From Phascolarctos cinereus (taxonomy: Eukaryota > Chordata > Mammalia > Diprotodontia > Phascolarctidae), in the NCBI RefSeq assembly GCF_002099425.1, contig NW_018344106.1, positions 1,594,001 through 1,658,000 on the forward strand: a stretch of 64,000 nucleotides of DNA, read 5' to 3'. The translations under genes were made by a program, and so were the position numbers. Within the stretch, counting starts at the first letter, position 1, and each line of letters opens with the position of its first letter. The notes under the pieces were generated by a model. It saw only the letters and a program-made list of their open reading frames with translations. It had not been told where the DNA came from and ran no database searches. Shown here piece after piece: positions 33,801-48,800 of this stretch.

Positions 33801-36800
33801 CCAGTGAAAAGAGTGGGCAAAGCCAGAAGCTGTTACCTCCTTGGTGAGTGGTTGAAGGATAGGAACAGTGTCACAAGAATCAGACACTGTGAATTAACAA
33901 TATGAAAGAAAGTTTCACCTCATTACTAGTCGGATGTAAATGGCAAGTGTGGCTTTGGTGGGGATGGGAGGTGCCCTAAGGCTTGTGAATTAGGACAACT
34001 GGTTGGGAAAGTAATTTGTGCAAATCAAGTGCCTCCTGCCCTTTGGCCTTCACCATAGGGGGATAAAAAGAAAGGCCTCTGTCCACCAGCATATTTATAA
34101 TGCCCTTCTCATGGAGGCAAAGAACTGGAAATGGAGGTGGGGTGATCACATCCATTGGGAAGGAGCTGAACACGGTGTGCTCCCTCAAAGTCCTGGGAGA
34201 TGACCGAGCGTGAGGAGCTGAGCCCCAGTCGCTGGCAGCCCCGTGTCCTGCCTCTTCTCTGGGACACAGCTTTGTCTCGGCGACATGGCATCCTTCCTCC
34301 TGTCTGACTGTGCATCAGTTCACTGAGGCTTCCCTGCACTCGTCCCAGCTCAGTCAGGCCTGTCCTGATCCACCTAGACTGGGTTCTTGAGCTTGGCTTG
34401 CTGCATCTTGAGCAATGCCTTGCACACAGTGCTCGGTACTTGTTTGTTTCAGAGTAGTGCTAAGCTCGCCACGTCAGGCTCTTCCAGGTCTCTTGGAAAA
34501 GGTAGTTTGAAGATAAAAATAGGGTTGAGAATTGGGTACAAAGAAGAGGGGCCATAAAGACTGTGGAAGCCGGATCGAGGAGGGTTTCTCCCTCTCGTGT
34601 TCAGGGACTTGATAGAATCCTAGATTTAGATAAAAGCAACTTTAGAGGCCTCATAGTACAGAGGAAGGTTCTAGGAGGTTCAGGGAGATTCAGAGATTCC
34701 TGCAAGGTCACACAGCAGGCGGTGAAGTAAGAGAGGTGGGATTTGAACCTGGGACACTGCTTTGGGAGACATATTTTCAGTCATGATTAATTTGGAGCTG
34801 TCTCACTGTAGAGTCAGCCAACGTGCAGCATTTGTAAACAGAAGTATCAGGTTGTCACCACAGCCTGTGTTTTGTTTATCCAGTGTGAAAGACTGTGCTT
34901 TGTTTTCCATTCTTATCCACCACCCTTCCCAGCTTTGCTTTGTTTTCCATTCTTATCCACCACCCTTCCCAGCTTTCCCCTCGTTGCCATCGTCAAGGAG
35001 AGATCAGATGGGCCCTTAGTCTGAGCCACAGCCCCAGGCCCCAGCTTCTGGTTGGGCGGGTTGGTGGTGTCAGAACAGGGATGGTCAGCTCTGGTGGGAG
35101 ACAGAACAGGAAGCCGGGCTTTCTGAAATGAAAGGAAAGGGCACAGCTGCTGAGCTCGTCTGATCACAAGGAGCTCACCTGCCAGCTGACTTCCTCGGCG
35201 ACTTGGGCCTGTCGGGAGCCCGCCGTCAGCCTAGCAGCAGATGATGTGCTGAGAAGCCCAAGGGAGCGGGAAGAAGCAGTCATGGGAACGGTTCCTAAGG
35301 CGAACGTCTTTGAGCCTGCAGCTCGCATCTGAGCCCACTGGGTGTCCATCCTGGGTCTTCTCCGTCAAGACTCCCGGGTCATCCAGAAGGCTTCTCAGAA
35401 TGCAGAGCTGCTGTCCTCTGGGTGGGAGGCTGCTTCTCAGGACGAAGGTTCCATTTCTCTTGGCAGTTCAGAAGCTCCCATTCCTTTCACAGTCCATGAG
35501 GGACAGCCCAGAGGGGCGCCTCTTCATTTCTCACCTGGCAGTCTCCACAGTGCGGGGAATGGTGTGGTGCAACATTAGGAGCCGAAGTGGTTTTCTTAAT
35601 ATGGAATGTTCCTGTGGGGTGTGCTCCTTCCCCTTCTCAAGTTCTGGCCCCTGGAATCTGGGCTATTTTTACTCGTGTGGCTGTCTCTGATAACCAACAA
35701 CTTCTCTTGTAACATGGGAATTACGTAATAGGGGACCGGGAGGAGGGAGCTGTCAGACGGGTGCTGGGTGAGCAGCTTTCACTAGTGAAATTGGGCCTGG
35801 GACTCAGAATCATTCAAGCAGACATTGAACTGATACTGATTCTCTGGATGAGTAATTGCTAACATATTCTTCTGAAGGCTGTGTGGAACACTAGTGTGTC
35901 TTTGGGGGGGGTCATCCGGTTTTTTATTTTATGGATTTTTATAGTTTTGATTTTTGTTGACATTTGTTTTTCCATCACAGTCCTTTCCCAGCATGCCCTT
36001 CCTCCTGCCCCCTCCAGCTGTCCATTTAACAAGTAATTTTGGAAGGGAGCAAACGACGGCTCTGTGAAGTCTAAGATTGCGTGCCGTGCTCCTGGCCCTG
36101 CCAGCAGAGGAGGCAGAGAGGTGGTCATCTGCCTTCTGGGGCCAAGTTTGGCCTCGAGGTCTCGGAGCCTTCGCTCTGGGCTTGGCCGGAGACACCTTTG
36201 CGCCTGGGGGTGGTGCGTGTCATTTTTCTCATGGGGGCTCCGTGAGTCTTCCTGTCTCATCTCTCTGAGCACCTAAAAGTCTGTCACCTCATGCAGCACC
36301 ACTCAGCTCGCCGTTCTCCAGTTGGTGGGTTTTGCGTTTAGACAGAGTACTGCCCTAAATACTTGGGTGTGTGTGGGCTGTCACTTTTGTCATGACCCAA
36401 GAAAAAGTGATTGAAAAAAAAGTTTCAAAAAGAGAATATCAGATTTATTTTACTGTGAGAGAGGGTAGAACATGTATATGGATAAACATGTACATACACA
36501 TTTCAGAAATATTCTTACTAGTTTTTACAGGCAGTTTGAAGGGATCAGTGATGATGAATTTTCAGAAGCTTGATACAAAATTTGTTGTGATCATCACTTT
36601 TCTGGGAACTGCCTTTGAGATAGTGTCCCAGAGAACATAATTATATTTAATTTTCTTCAACAAATACAGTAAAAATAATTTAAATTTAGTTATTTTTTTT
36701 CCTTGAGGTTGGTTCTTTCTGACATTTGTGTATAGGCTGGACTTTTTTTTTCCAGTTTTGTGGCTTGCTGTGATGTTAGAGCATTTTAAAATCATGGCTA

Positions 36801-39800
36801 GGGATTCAATGACACTTCGTTTTAAAAATGTCAAGAGTCAGAACGAGTAATGAACCGGCCTGCATGGCCTTCAAAGCCCTTGTCTGCTCTGGGATTTCTG
36901 TGAAAAGGCAGATGGGGAATCCTGGCAGTGTCAGGCAGGTGGAATGGAAGCAGGGCCAGGGGCCCCCGGGGGTTTGCTGTCCTCCCCAGGGCCCACATCC
37001 TGGAGGCCATGGAGAACCTGGCAGGATTGGTCCCAAAGGGAAGATGCGCAGACAAGGCCACTGCCAATGCCCCCCAAGTCTTGGTCACCAAAACTGCTTT
37101 CACTGGGGCTCGACCAGGTTTCCAAAATCCTTCTTGTCAGCAGAGGCTGTGTCTGAGAACAGGCTTAGGCTTGCCGGGCTGCGGTGGGAAACCGAACCTG
37201 CACAGCAGGGATAGCAGCAGACAGGCCTGCGTGTCTGCGTTACCGCTGCCTTGGTCGGAGGCCATGGCCTTCCAAAGTCGCCCTGCACTGGCTGTTTGTG
37301 ACCTGAGCCATCCCTTGACCTCTGCCTCAGTTCCCTTATCTTTTAAATGGGGGTTATAACGGCCCCTTCTTCCCAAATAAGCATCCCCTGTGCTCTCTGG
37401 TGAGGGGGAGGCAGCTTGAGGTGGGGGGACCAGCCAGAAGACTTGCAGTGGAATGCCGGGGGTGGGGAGGGCCTAGAATGTAGAGGAGAGGTGCTTATAA
37501 AGGTTCATTTTGTTCAGCTTCGGGACTCCATGGGGGGTTTTCTTGACAGAGATACTGAAGAGTGCTTGGCCATGTCCTTCTTCAGCTCATTTTCCAGATG
37601 AGGAAACTGAGGCAGGCAGGGTGAAATGACTTGCCCCAGGGTCATACAGCTGTACGTATCTGAGGCCAGACTCCAGGCACTATGGGACCCCTAGCTATCC
37701 TTGTAAAGATAGGACCTAGATTTGGCAACTGAGAAATTGGAGGGCTTGGGGTTAAGGTCGCCTCTGATGCTGTAAGCCGCAGACGTTACCATTCACCTTA
37801 CTCCTTAGCAGTTGTAACTTCTAGCTGTATGCATGTTAGCCTCGACCTTTTCCTTCTATGGAATTCATCATTTGTTTAAAATAAAGGTATTCTGACAGCT
37901 CATGGCTCTCTCTGTGCCACCTGTCTGAGGAACTTTCTGGCCTCAGTTTCCTTACTTATAAAATGATAAGACTAGGGCCCACCCTCCTGTTCAGCTTTTT
38001 ACCTGGGAACCACTGAGCGGTCAGAGCTTATCCTGCCCCCAAAGTCAGGTTCCATGCAGATCCAGAGAGAGTCCCTTGGAGGAAGCGTCTCTGAGATCAA
38101 GGTGGGACATTGGACGCATGTGGTACGTTAGGGACGCGGCTGGATTTTCCTAAGTTTTAGCAGTCCCTTTTTTCATTTCTGAAGCATTCCAAGTGACAGT
38201 GTCGGTTTTAGTTTCTGTTTGAGTCTTTGCCTATTCCCCCAGCTCCCTCTGATCCACTGTCTCCACATCAGACAGAGGACAGGTCGTGTGATGCCATGCC
38301 CCTCCTCAATCTTCTGTGGCTCCCTGTGGCTTCGAGGATGAGCTAGGAAGTCCCTGGCCTGGCAGTTAAAGCCCTCTACAGCGGTTGCCACCGATCTTTC
38401 CAGGCTTTGAAGAGAATAACCCTTTTTGGGACTCGCCCTTGTGCGCATCTCTTGTGCCCGGGCTGCCACCTGTGTCAGCTCTGCCTTGCAGAACCTCCCG
38501 CTTGAAGGCCACCTTGGCCTTCTTCCTTTTGAAGTAGCATTTGATTGCATGTCCTGCGTATGTGGGCATGTCACATCCCAGACTGTGGAAGCTCCAGGAC
38601 ACCCTGAATGCCTTTACTGGGGAGGCCTCTGTCTCTGCAGTCCTGTCCTCAGGCGTGGTCATCACCGCTGCAGCTGTGTGACGGAGGAAAGAGCACCCCG
38701 TGAAGAGGAGACACTTCCAAAGGCAGCCATCAAGGCTTTCCTCAGTGCTTCTGGCTAATTAATGCCCCATTGGTAGAGGGAGCCCCGTTGAAGAGAACCC
38801 TGGCAAGGGGCCTTGGCCAGCCCTGCAGGCCTGGCTTTGGGGGAGGCTGCAGGTGTCTCCTTGGCCTGACAGAGCCCTTTCCCTGCTTTGCGTCTAGTCA
38901 TCCTGTGGTCTCGTTTCACAGATGTTCCCTGAGCCCCGGGCTAGCTCCGGCCTTCTCGGCTCTGCCGAAGCAAACCTCAGCCCCTTGGCAGACTGGCAGA
39001 CCTGCTCTTGTCCTGCACGGGTTCTGTTTTCCACATGAGGGTTGTTGCTCCCTCTAGAGAACGCTCCGCGGGGACCCCCTGCTCGGGCTGGGTTGGGGGG
39101 TGGGTTGTTTTTCCCCTCTTGGCTTGCCTGCTTGTGTTTTCCAGAGTTTTCCCTGGAGCTCTGATCTCTTGAGTTGAAATTTGTTGCCATTGGGAAGAAC
39201 AGTTGCTTTTATTTTCTCTGAGGGGAAAACCTGCTTACAGAAGAATGTAGTAACATCTGACTGTCTCTTCTGTTTGGTCAGTGATTTTCTACTTTATCAT
39301 CTCTGACAGGGAAGGAAGATTTGTTTGTTTCCTCCAGGGGGTTCTGCTAACAGTTATATTTGGGCCATTTGGAAATCCACTGAGTCATAGGACTTTACAG
39401 TTCCTCACCCACGTCCCAGAGGAATCTTGCTGACATGCCTGGACCACAGTGAGGAAGTCTTTCCTGATGTCAGGCCAGACCCTGCCTCCATCCTTTGGGA
39501 CCCGATCTACTGTCTATTGGTCACTTCCACACGACGGCCAAATCGTCTCCGGTGTAATTTCACCTAATTGAAAATACGTGTGTCACGTCTGTGTCTCCTT
39601 GCCTCTCTCAGGTGACTGAAGAACAGATTGGAGGCCAGGGATTATGCAGCTGTTCTCTTTAATAATGATAGTGATAGCTGGCCTGTCTGTAGTGCCTTGA
39701 GGCTTCCCAAGTGCCTCGCCTCCTTTGATCCTCACAACCCTGTTTTACAGATGAAGGGACTAGATTAAGTGACAGCTACTAAGTGTTGGGCTGGGTATAC

Positions 39801-42800
39801 AGTGACATACATACACACACTCTCTCTCTCTCTCTCTGTCTCTGTCAGTGTTGGGTATATAGAAAGCGCTTATGACGGGTTGGTTGGATTATGTCTATTT
39901 CTGTGTTTCCAGAATTTTGGTATTGTGGAAAGGTGATGATTATGGTTCAGAAAGACCGGGCATGTGGCCTGGGGGCCTGAGCCAGTCTCCCGAGGCGTGG
40001 CAGGGCATGTGTCTCCTAAGTCCTGCTGAGGGGCCCCAGGTGGCAGAAGAATGCTCAAAGAGAGGCTGGCTCCCAGCAAGACCGGATGGAACAGTCTGGT
40101 GGCTCTGGGGGCCTGAAAGTTAAAAGGTCAGATTGACAACAAGCATTGAGGTTTCAGGGGTGGGAAAAGAACTGGGGATGTTGTGTTTCTTAACATCCCT
40201 GAGCCCACTGTGCTAAACTGTCTGACCCTTCCTAGCTGGGTGGCCCTGGGCAAGTCCCTTCACTTTCTTCTGCCTCATTTTCCTCAGTTGTAAAATGAGA
40301 TGGTTAGATCCAGTGGCCATGAAGGCCCCTTCTGATTCGTGCTTTGGGATCTCAGGCAGGACATTGTCATTAAGCTGCCAGGTACCACTACTTATCCAGG
40401 CTTTTGTACATGTGTGTAAGTCAGTGCCACTTTCCACTTTTCCTGGGCATGGGCCCCTCATCGATGCCTTTACCAAGTATGATACAAGTTTGACAGGAAA
40501 GCAGTTGGCCAGCATTGATCACGTGCCTCTTGTGTGCCCAATACTGGGCTAGGCACCGGGAGTACAGAGACTACCATCAGAAACGGGTCCCTGCGGCTGC
40601 TTGATCCACTCTGCTTGGGAAAAACAATCCATCCCCAGGCTCAAGCAAGGCCTCTCCTAGAAGGTGGTTACCTGGTGATTCCAGGGGAGCCCAGTGAGAT
40701 GGGAGAGCCTCTGTTCTTATTGCGAGTGGAGGTCTGCACCGAGATAACAAGGGATGCTGCGCTATATGACGCGGTAAGCCTGAAAAGTAGAGTCTAGAAG
40801 GGGCAGAATTAGAGCCAAAAGCTAAATGTGGCTCTGAGAGACAGAAGTGTTAGGGGAGCCAAGAAGGGAGTGACCTCGGGCTCCATTCACGTGGCTTCCT
40901 GGGACGTGAAGGGGCTGACTCACTGTCCTCTGCTCAGACCAGCCGTACGAGGAGAAGGGGCTTGGTCAGTTGGAGGGTGTCCGGAGGAGGCTGTTCAGGC
41001 AGGCACAGACAGGACTTTGGTCCCTGAGCTGCATCTGGCCCTTGAATCCTGTGATCCTCTGAAAGTGAACTGTGTTATCCTGAAAAGAGCCTGTTAACTT
41101 TGGAAGCTGGGGACTGTGGAAATCCGGGAGGCCACCCAGACGTGAACTCGGACCTCATTGTGCTAGATTGAAGGTCTCCCACTTTTTGCATCTGGAGCCT
41201 CTCTTGCAGTCTGGTGGAGTCCAAGAACCCAGTCTCAGAACAGTGTATCTAAATGGAGAGTTAAAAAGGAAACCAGTTATATTGAAATAGAGTTTACGCA
41301 ATTGTCCTTCATTTATTTATTTATTTATTTGTTCTTTTGTTTGTTTGCTTGCTTGCTTATTCATTTATTTATTTATTTGTTTGGCAGTTGGGGTTAAGTG
41401 ACTTGCCCAGGGTCACACAGCTAGTAAGTGTCAGGTGTTCAGTCTGAGTCCAAATTTGAACTCAGGTCCTCCTGACTTCAGGCCAGTGCTCTATCCACTG
41501 CGCCACCTAGCTGCCCTTGTAATTGTTTTTTAAACATGCCCTTGGGCCAGAGAGAGTTTCTGAGTCTCCTTATAACATTTTGTGAATCAGTGGAGCAAGC
41601 CTGTGGTGGGAAGGCCCGGGACCTTGGATCGTCATGAGGCGTCTGCAGGCTCCCAGCACCACAGTGATGGGGCCAGTTCTGTTTGGCAGGATCACGGGCG
41701 TGCCCCTTTTGCTGCAGCAGCTGCCTTCTGTCCTGTCCTTTCCTCCGGGGATCCTCAGAATGGGAAGAGCGGTTCAGAGGCACATTTCCACTGCACTGTT
41801 GGAGCTGGCCTTACTTGTCTTCCTTCCTGTGACAGGGAAGTAAATGGTTTTGAAATTTCAGGTTACTGTTTGGTCTGAACCATCTTCCTCTAAAAAGCTA
41901 TAATTTGGATACTTAAAACATTTTAAAAATTGTTGAAATCAGTTGAGTGTCCTGTGAGAGATTTCCTTTTGATTGATAAAGTCTGTTCTTTGGGTTACTA
42001 AATAAAGATGAGTGCCATTCACAGTAAGTCTACAGGACTTGCCTGCAGCTCTACGGGTTTGCAGTGGCAGACCCTGCCCTCAGACTCTCAATCCAGTCCT
42101 TTCCTCGTGGCCCCAAATATGTCTCATAGAGTGGTGCTTCCTTCCTAGCAAGGACCAAGTGAGAGAGAAGACACTCAAATGACCTGCAGTCTCATCTATT
42201 TGAGAGTTCCCTGCTGCCTGCCCGTGCCCTGTGCCAACCCAGAGCTGGCCATAGGCACAGAAAGCTAGGAGAGAACTAACTCGGAGGCCAGCCACCTCAT
42301 TTCACAGATGGCAAGATGGACGGAGGTAGAGAGAGGTTACTAGCTTGGTGGTGTCCAAGATGGAATTTGAACCCAGAGCTTAGTGACTTCAAGACCAGGA
42401 CTTTCTCCATTAGGCCACACTGCCTCTCTGTGTTACAAGGAGTCCACCAGGTGTGCTGGGGGCCTTCCTTACTTTGTTCAGCCTTTATTGTGTAGGTCAG
42501 AAGAATTAAATGAATTGTTCTGTAGCACTAAGAGCGCCCTTGCAGCCAGGACCAGAGGGTCAGACTTGTTAGGGATCCAGTCACTTGAGTAGGTGACCTT
42601 CTCCGGGACACTGGGCAGTGTGTGAACTGCATGGAGAAGGCTTGGGGGGCAGGTGCACCCACAAAGGGTTTGGGGCGAGACGTGACTGCCGGCAGCGGAT
42701 GCAAAAATTACTGATGGCGTGGAGCCGACCTGCTCCGTCTGAGGGTCAGCCCTATGAAGGAGGAGGGAGAGGTTGCGTGAAAAGGAGGGCTAGGGGGACT

Positions 42801-45800
42801 GAAATTTGGGTGAGGCAGAAGGGGAAATAATGGTTAGAATTAACAAGAGAGGCCAGTGATGGGGGGTGGTCTGGCTCCTGGGACCCAGGAGGCACCTGAT
42901 AAATGCTCTGTTATTGATTGGCCAAGGTGGGACACACGGTGGGGGGGCTATCAGCATCTCGGCTGAAATCTCCCAGTGTGGAGGCGGGGAGAGACTTGAG
43001 AAGAACAAGCTGAAGGTCCCAGGTGACCGAGTGACCGAGAGCAGTGGAATGATGGTCCAAAGGAAAAGCTGGTGGGTGACAGAAGCAGCGGGATGTTCTG
43101 GAGGCTTGGGGGGGAAACTATCTTGGGTTTTTCTTTTCAATTATTTCCTTGGGGTTTTAGTCCCAACACTCCCATAGTTTTGTTTCTTTGATTTCAAGTC
43201 AAGGTATTAATCCGATTTTATCGTTACTAGAGAGAAAAGCCAAAAAGGTGCCATCCATACATATGAATTGTTGTTGGCCACCTTCATTCTGGGCTGTGCA
43301 CAGGTAGGGACGTTCTTACGGATCTTGGCACAGCAGCACCTTTTTTTCTCAAACTAATAAACCAACATCTCCTTTGTCATTTTACAGAGAAGGAATCAGA
43401 CCCCTGGTTCGACAGGCTGTCATGGAACACCAAACTGGAATGGGTCAGCACCTGCCTTAGGGCTCCCCACTGCCAATGCTCACTTTTCTGGGGAGCAGGC
43501 TGTATCAGATGGTGGCTGGCTAGATGCTGTTGCTATAGGATTTGGCCTGTTCTGCAGACTTTGGGAGCTGGCCATCTGAGGCCTGGCTTCACCTTGGTCT
43601 TCTACCTTTCTCTCATTTTGTATTGAATGTAAATGCAGAGGCTGAGAACTGTGTATTAGGCTCATTTTACAAGCAAGACAGGACAGGACGTGTGATTCCA
43701 TCAGTGTAGGGAACTCCCAGGGGAGGAAATTCCCTCCCCTGCAACTTACACTCAGTGTTGCCTAGAGCAGGTTAAGTGAACTGCCCAGGTTCATGCAGCT
43801 GGTGGGGAGGGAGTATGGGAGGGGGACTTGAACCCCCAGCTTCAGGGCCAGCTCTCTATCCAACAACCAAAAAGACAAAAAAGTATTGGGAGCACAATCC
43901 TAGCCCATGAAGCTAGTTAGAATGGAAGGAACATGGGAAGGCTTAAGGACCAGGATGAATGCAGGGGTGCACTAACACAGTCTTTCTCACGTGTGGCATC
44001 TTTGACAGTCCCAAAGAATTGGGTGGTGAGGACTAGCTTTTCCCAACCTTCAGAAGCTGTGGTAGCTCTGCTCCACAAAGGGGTCGAGGCTGCAGCAGCC
44101 CCCTGAAGCAGGGGCTCCGTCCTTTCTCCATAGGCCTTGCTTTCTGGGGTGATGGGTTGGGGGCTGGGCTGGGAGGGAAGCAGGCCTGGTGGTCATGAGG
44201 GGCCTGCTCTTCCTGGGGCTCTTGGGCTTCATTGGCAGGTGTGGTGGTGGTGGTGGTGAGGACGACGCGCGCCTTCTCCACGGTGATTCTGTGGGGTGTG
44301 GGGAGGTCTGGGGTCCTGGGCTGTCTGCATCAGGATGAAGGCGAGTTGGGCAGACTTCAGCTGAGCTCCTCTGTCATAGAAAATAGAAGAGCCAAGATGT
44401 GACGCGGAAATTAGTATTGCGTTGTTCTCGCCTAGATTTTAAGCCCTTTTTACGATTTTATTTTGGCTTAACTGCAATCTTGGGCTCCTTGGGCTCCAAT
44501 GTGGGCACTTCTTTTCGTTGTGCTAATTAAAGTGTGAAGCCCTTTCAGTCCTCTGGCTTTGCAGACAGGCTCAGGCAAGGTGACTGGGCCAGCCTCCCGG
44601 GGAGGCCTGGACTCGATGGAACGAATTAGCATCATCAGCACAGAAGGAAGCGCTTGTGAGGCGAGGCCCTGGCTCCTCAGCCCACCCTGGTTCAGTGGTG
44701 AGGGAGCTCGGCAAAGCCTGGCGCACCAGCAGGGCGGGGATGCGGGACTTTTCAGGGAGGCCGCTCTGAAACTCCAGAAGGTGTGGCAGCGTTACCAGAG
44801 TACCGGAACGCATCGAGAGGGACGATGAAGCGTGGCGTGTAACCAGCTAATTAGGAGAACTTTGTTGTTGTTTGATTGTATCTGACTCTTTGTGACCCCA
44901 ACTGAGGTTTTCTTGGCAAAGACGCTGGAGTGGTTGGCCATTTCTTTCTCCGGCTCATTTTACACATGAGGAAACTGAGGCAAACGGTGAAGTGGCTTGC
45001 CCAGAGTCACGGAGCTAGCAAATATCAGAGGCCAGATTTGGACTCGGGTCTTCCTGACTCCATCCACTGCGGCCTCACCCAGCCGCCCAGTTATGTTAAT
45101 AGCTAGCATTTATGTAGTGCTCGCTGTGTGCCGGGCACCGTGCTAAAAAAAGCACTTTACAGTTTTTATCGTTTGATCCTTCCGGCCCTACAAGGCAGAT
45201 ACTGTTATTATCCTCAATTAACAGAGTAGGAAACCGAGGCCAACAGCAGTTAGGTGACTTGCCCTGGGTCACACAGTTAGTAAGTATCTGGGGCTCGATT
45301 TGAACTCAGGTCTTCCTGGCTCCAGGTCTGGCACTCTGTGCACTATGGCGCCGCCTAGCTGCTCCCATGGGCCACAAGAGGTCAAAGACTAGTTGGCATG
45401 ATGAATCATTTGGTCTAGCTACTTTGGGAAGAGAACATACCACGAGATCGTAGAAGGTCAGAGCTGGAAGGAACCTTCTCTCTGGTCCAGATTCCTCAGA
45501 TTATAGATAAGGAAGCAGGACAGGAAGGGGGAAGGTGACTCGGTCACGGCCCATGGCTGGTCAGTAGCAGAGCCCAGGCTTCCCCCAGTTCCTTGTTCTT
45601 CCCACCCTGTGCTGCTGCTGAGTGAGTGCACGTGTGGGAGAAGACAGATCGGGGCCTGAGTGAAGGGGGCAGCGGCAGCCTTCTCCAGCTTGGGCCTTGT
45701 TCTTTGTTCGGGGGTGTTTGAAGGACTTGGACAGACCTTCTCTTAAAGAAGGTGGTTGCATGGAGGCTGGATTCATTTGGGGCAGGTCTCCGGTTAGGGA

Positions 45801-48800
45801 ATCAGGCCCAAGCAGGCCGAGTGGTGAGGAAGAAGGGGCCAGACAATCACAAATCTTAGAAACAGCACGTGGGGTGAGCAAGATATGACGGGCGCAAGCT
45901 GGTGTGCCTAGAAGGGCAGAATTAGACGGGTCTGGAAGAGGGCTGCTTGTATGGATCTCTGAGTCTTAGGGGGCGTCTGAAGACCTGAAGTGAAAGGGCA
46001 CGGTTTGGATGATAAGTGGCCCAGTAAATAGAGCACTAGGCCCAAAGTGCCTCATAGCTGTGTGACCTTGGGCAAGTCACTCTGTCTGTTTCAGTGTCCT
46101 CATATGTAAAATGGGAGTGATAAATGTCCCTGCCTTCCAGGCAAGACTATTGTGATGACCAGTGAGATGATATTTGTTGCTGACTTAGGAGCAGGTACAT
46201 GTGAAAACCCTGAGTAGAGGAAAGTGCCTGAAGCTTCAGTGAAATCAAAAGGGGTGGCCAAGGAGGGGAGGAAGTAAGTGAAAGAATACAGAAGCTTTTC
46301 CAAAGGGTTTGGCCTGAGGAGGAAGGGCCTAGGAGGGTGCTGGCCAGCGGGGAGTGAAAATTGGAGAGGTGTCCTTTTGAAGGGGGCAGCACACTGAGAG
46401 ACAGGGAACCACCCCAGCCCAGCCTTCTTGGTTGTAAACTCGGTGTGAACACGCTCTTAGTTTGGGAGGAGAGAGCTACTTTGATCATTGGATAAAGTCT
46501 GACACGGCCCAGTTCCCACCTGCCTTCATGCCTGGCCTGGGCGTGTCTCCCTGTTCCAGAGCCACAAGGGGGGCAACCGTCATGCCCACCCCACATGTAC
46601 AGTGGGCACAGAGGAAGGAGGCAGCCATGGCATGGTGAAGGTGACAGTGCTGACATCCACGGACTCGATGCAGGAGTCGAATGGAATAATAGGGATGAAA
46701 CGCTGGGTATGTCCCCTGTTGGCAATGTGTTTGCGTATTTCCACATGACCAATAATCCATGTGCATGCTAGAAATGGTAAAAATACTGTTTGTAGTGCAT
46801 GAGAGGGGAGTGAACCGGCTAGGATTTTTCCCATTCCTTAGACTGTCAGCAAAGCTGATGCTCTGGCTAGAGAGATTGCTGGGTGCTGTGCTTGGATTAG
46901 CAGCCACGCAGTTTCTCCAAGTGGAGGCTGTTTTTGAGCGTCCCACGCGCTGGAGCAGCCTCTATTCCTGTTTCCAGCTCAGGATCTAAGGCCGCACCTT
47001 CACAGATTGTGGAGTGGGGGTCCTCTCTCCCTGCGCTTGGGTGAGGTCAGACTACCTCCAGATGAGGGGGTGTCAGAATGACCTCCTGAGGTCACTAGAA
47101 TGATCTCTTGAATAACAGGTGAGTGGGATTAGACGCATCCTGTATTTCATGCATCGTATAGGCTTCTAAGAATGCAACAGAAGACATGGAAGATGCCAAG
47201 TTACTGAAAGCGGTGAGAGACTGGCTAAGTTGGACGGGCAAACTTGAAGTCATTGTGAGCTTCATGGAATTCAGTGGGGACCGGGGCTTTTCTGGGATGC
47301 TGAGGGGAGCTCACCTCTTGCCAGTTTGCTGCATTTAGGTGTTATGAAAATGAGAAAACTGACTGCTTAAAAATTGTTTATGTCGATTTTTTCCCTTTGT
47401 GTTAAAGATATCTTTAATTCAAGAATTTTCAAAGCCAAAAGATTATGTCGTGTAGTAAGAAGTAGACCTAATTATATAGTGTTTGTGAAAGAATCTTAAA
47501 GCAGACTTCTTAGAAAGGTATACTGGTGTCAGTATACCTTTATTAAGCACCAGCTATGTGCTAAGCTGGGGATACAAAAGGAGGGGAGGGATAGTCCCTG
47601 TCCTCAAGGAGTTTACAATCTAACGGGAGAGATGGCATGCAAACCAGAGGGCAGGTCCAGGGATGATGAGGGGTTGGGACAGGCTTCCTGTAGATGTAGG
47701 ATTGTGGGGGGGGGCAGTAGTCAGAGGAGGGAGAACTTTCTGTTCCAGGCCTGGGGGGTGGCTGTAGCCCTGTAAGACGTGTAAAGAAGAGGGTCAGGGT
47801 CACAAGATTACATGTGGGGGAGTCAGGAGGAAGAGTACAGGAAAGAGGGGGGTTATGAAGGGACTGAAGGTCAGACAAGTTTCGTATTAGATCCTAGGCG
47901 TGGTGGGAAGCCCCTGGAGTTTATTGAGTGGGGAGGTGGCATACGTGGCGGGACTTGTACGGCAGGAAAATCACTTTGGTGGCTGAGTAGAGGATGTCCT
48001 GGAGTGGGGGGGTGGGGAGAGACTTGGGACAGGCAGCCCCAGCCCACCTCCCCAACCAGTTATTGCAGTGGGCCAGGTGTGAGGTAAGGAGGCCTGTACC
48101 GGGCAGGGGCAATGTCAGAGGAGAAAAGGGGGCCTATTGGAGAGATGCTGCAGAGGTGAAATCAACAGGCCTTGGCCACAGCTTTGATCCAGGATCCAGA
48201 GAGGGTCCAGGAAGACTCAGGTTGGGAGAGCCTGAGGTCTGGACAAGTAGGAGGAGGGGAGGGTCTAGGGAGAAAGATGATATGTTTGTTTTGGACATTT
48301 TGAGTTTCATATGGCTACAGGACCTCGTCCTATCTGAGATGTCTGAAAGGCAGTCGAGGTGTGAGATTGGAGAATATCAGAGAGGCTGGGACAGATTTGA
48401 GAATTGTCAGCACAGAGATGGTCATTGAATCCATGACAAGGTCACTCATGGTTAGAGGGCTTGATGTGGAGGAGGATCCAGGGCAGGAGCAGAGAGGGAG
48501 GAGGAGAAGCAGGAGAGAGAGAAGGGTGTCCCCAAAACCTGGGGAGATTTTCCTGCTGGAGAGGAAGAACTAACCTGAGTGATATCCAGTGCCCCCAGGG
48601 AGGAAGGGAGATTGCCAAGGCGCCTTCCCCCCCCCACTGTGGCCGCCCCTGATTTCCCAGCCCCCAGAACTAGCTCCTTCAGGCCAGCCCCTGATTTTGC
48701 CTCCTTTTGTATGCCTTAGCTGGCACACACCGCAGGTGCTTGATCAGCAAGGAAACCAGTCGGGCTAGCGTAAGGGGGAGGAGTCCTGGGAAACCGCTCG

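Noticed and set aside
36928-37359. Overlapping frames of 128 and 143 codons in intron 1
   Set aside because: There is no recognisable domain and no consistent splice signals, and several frames on both strands are open at once, as expected from local composition.
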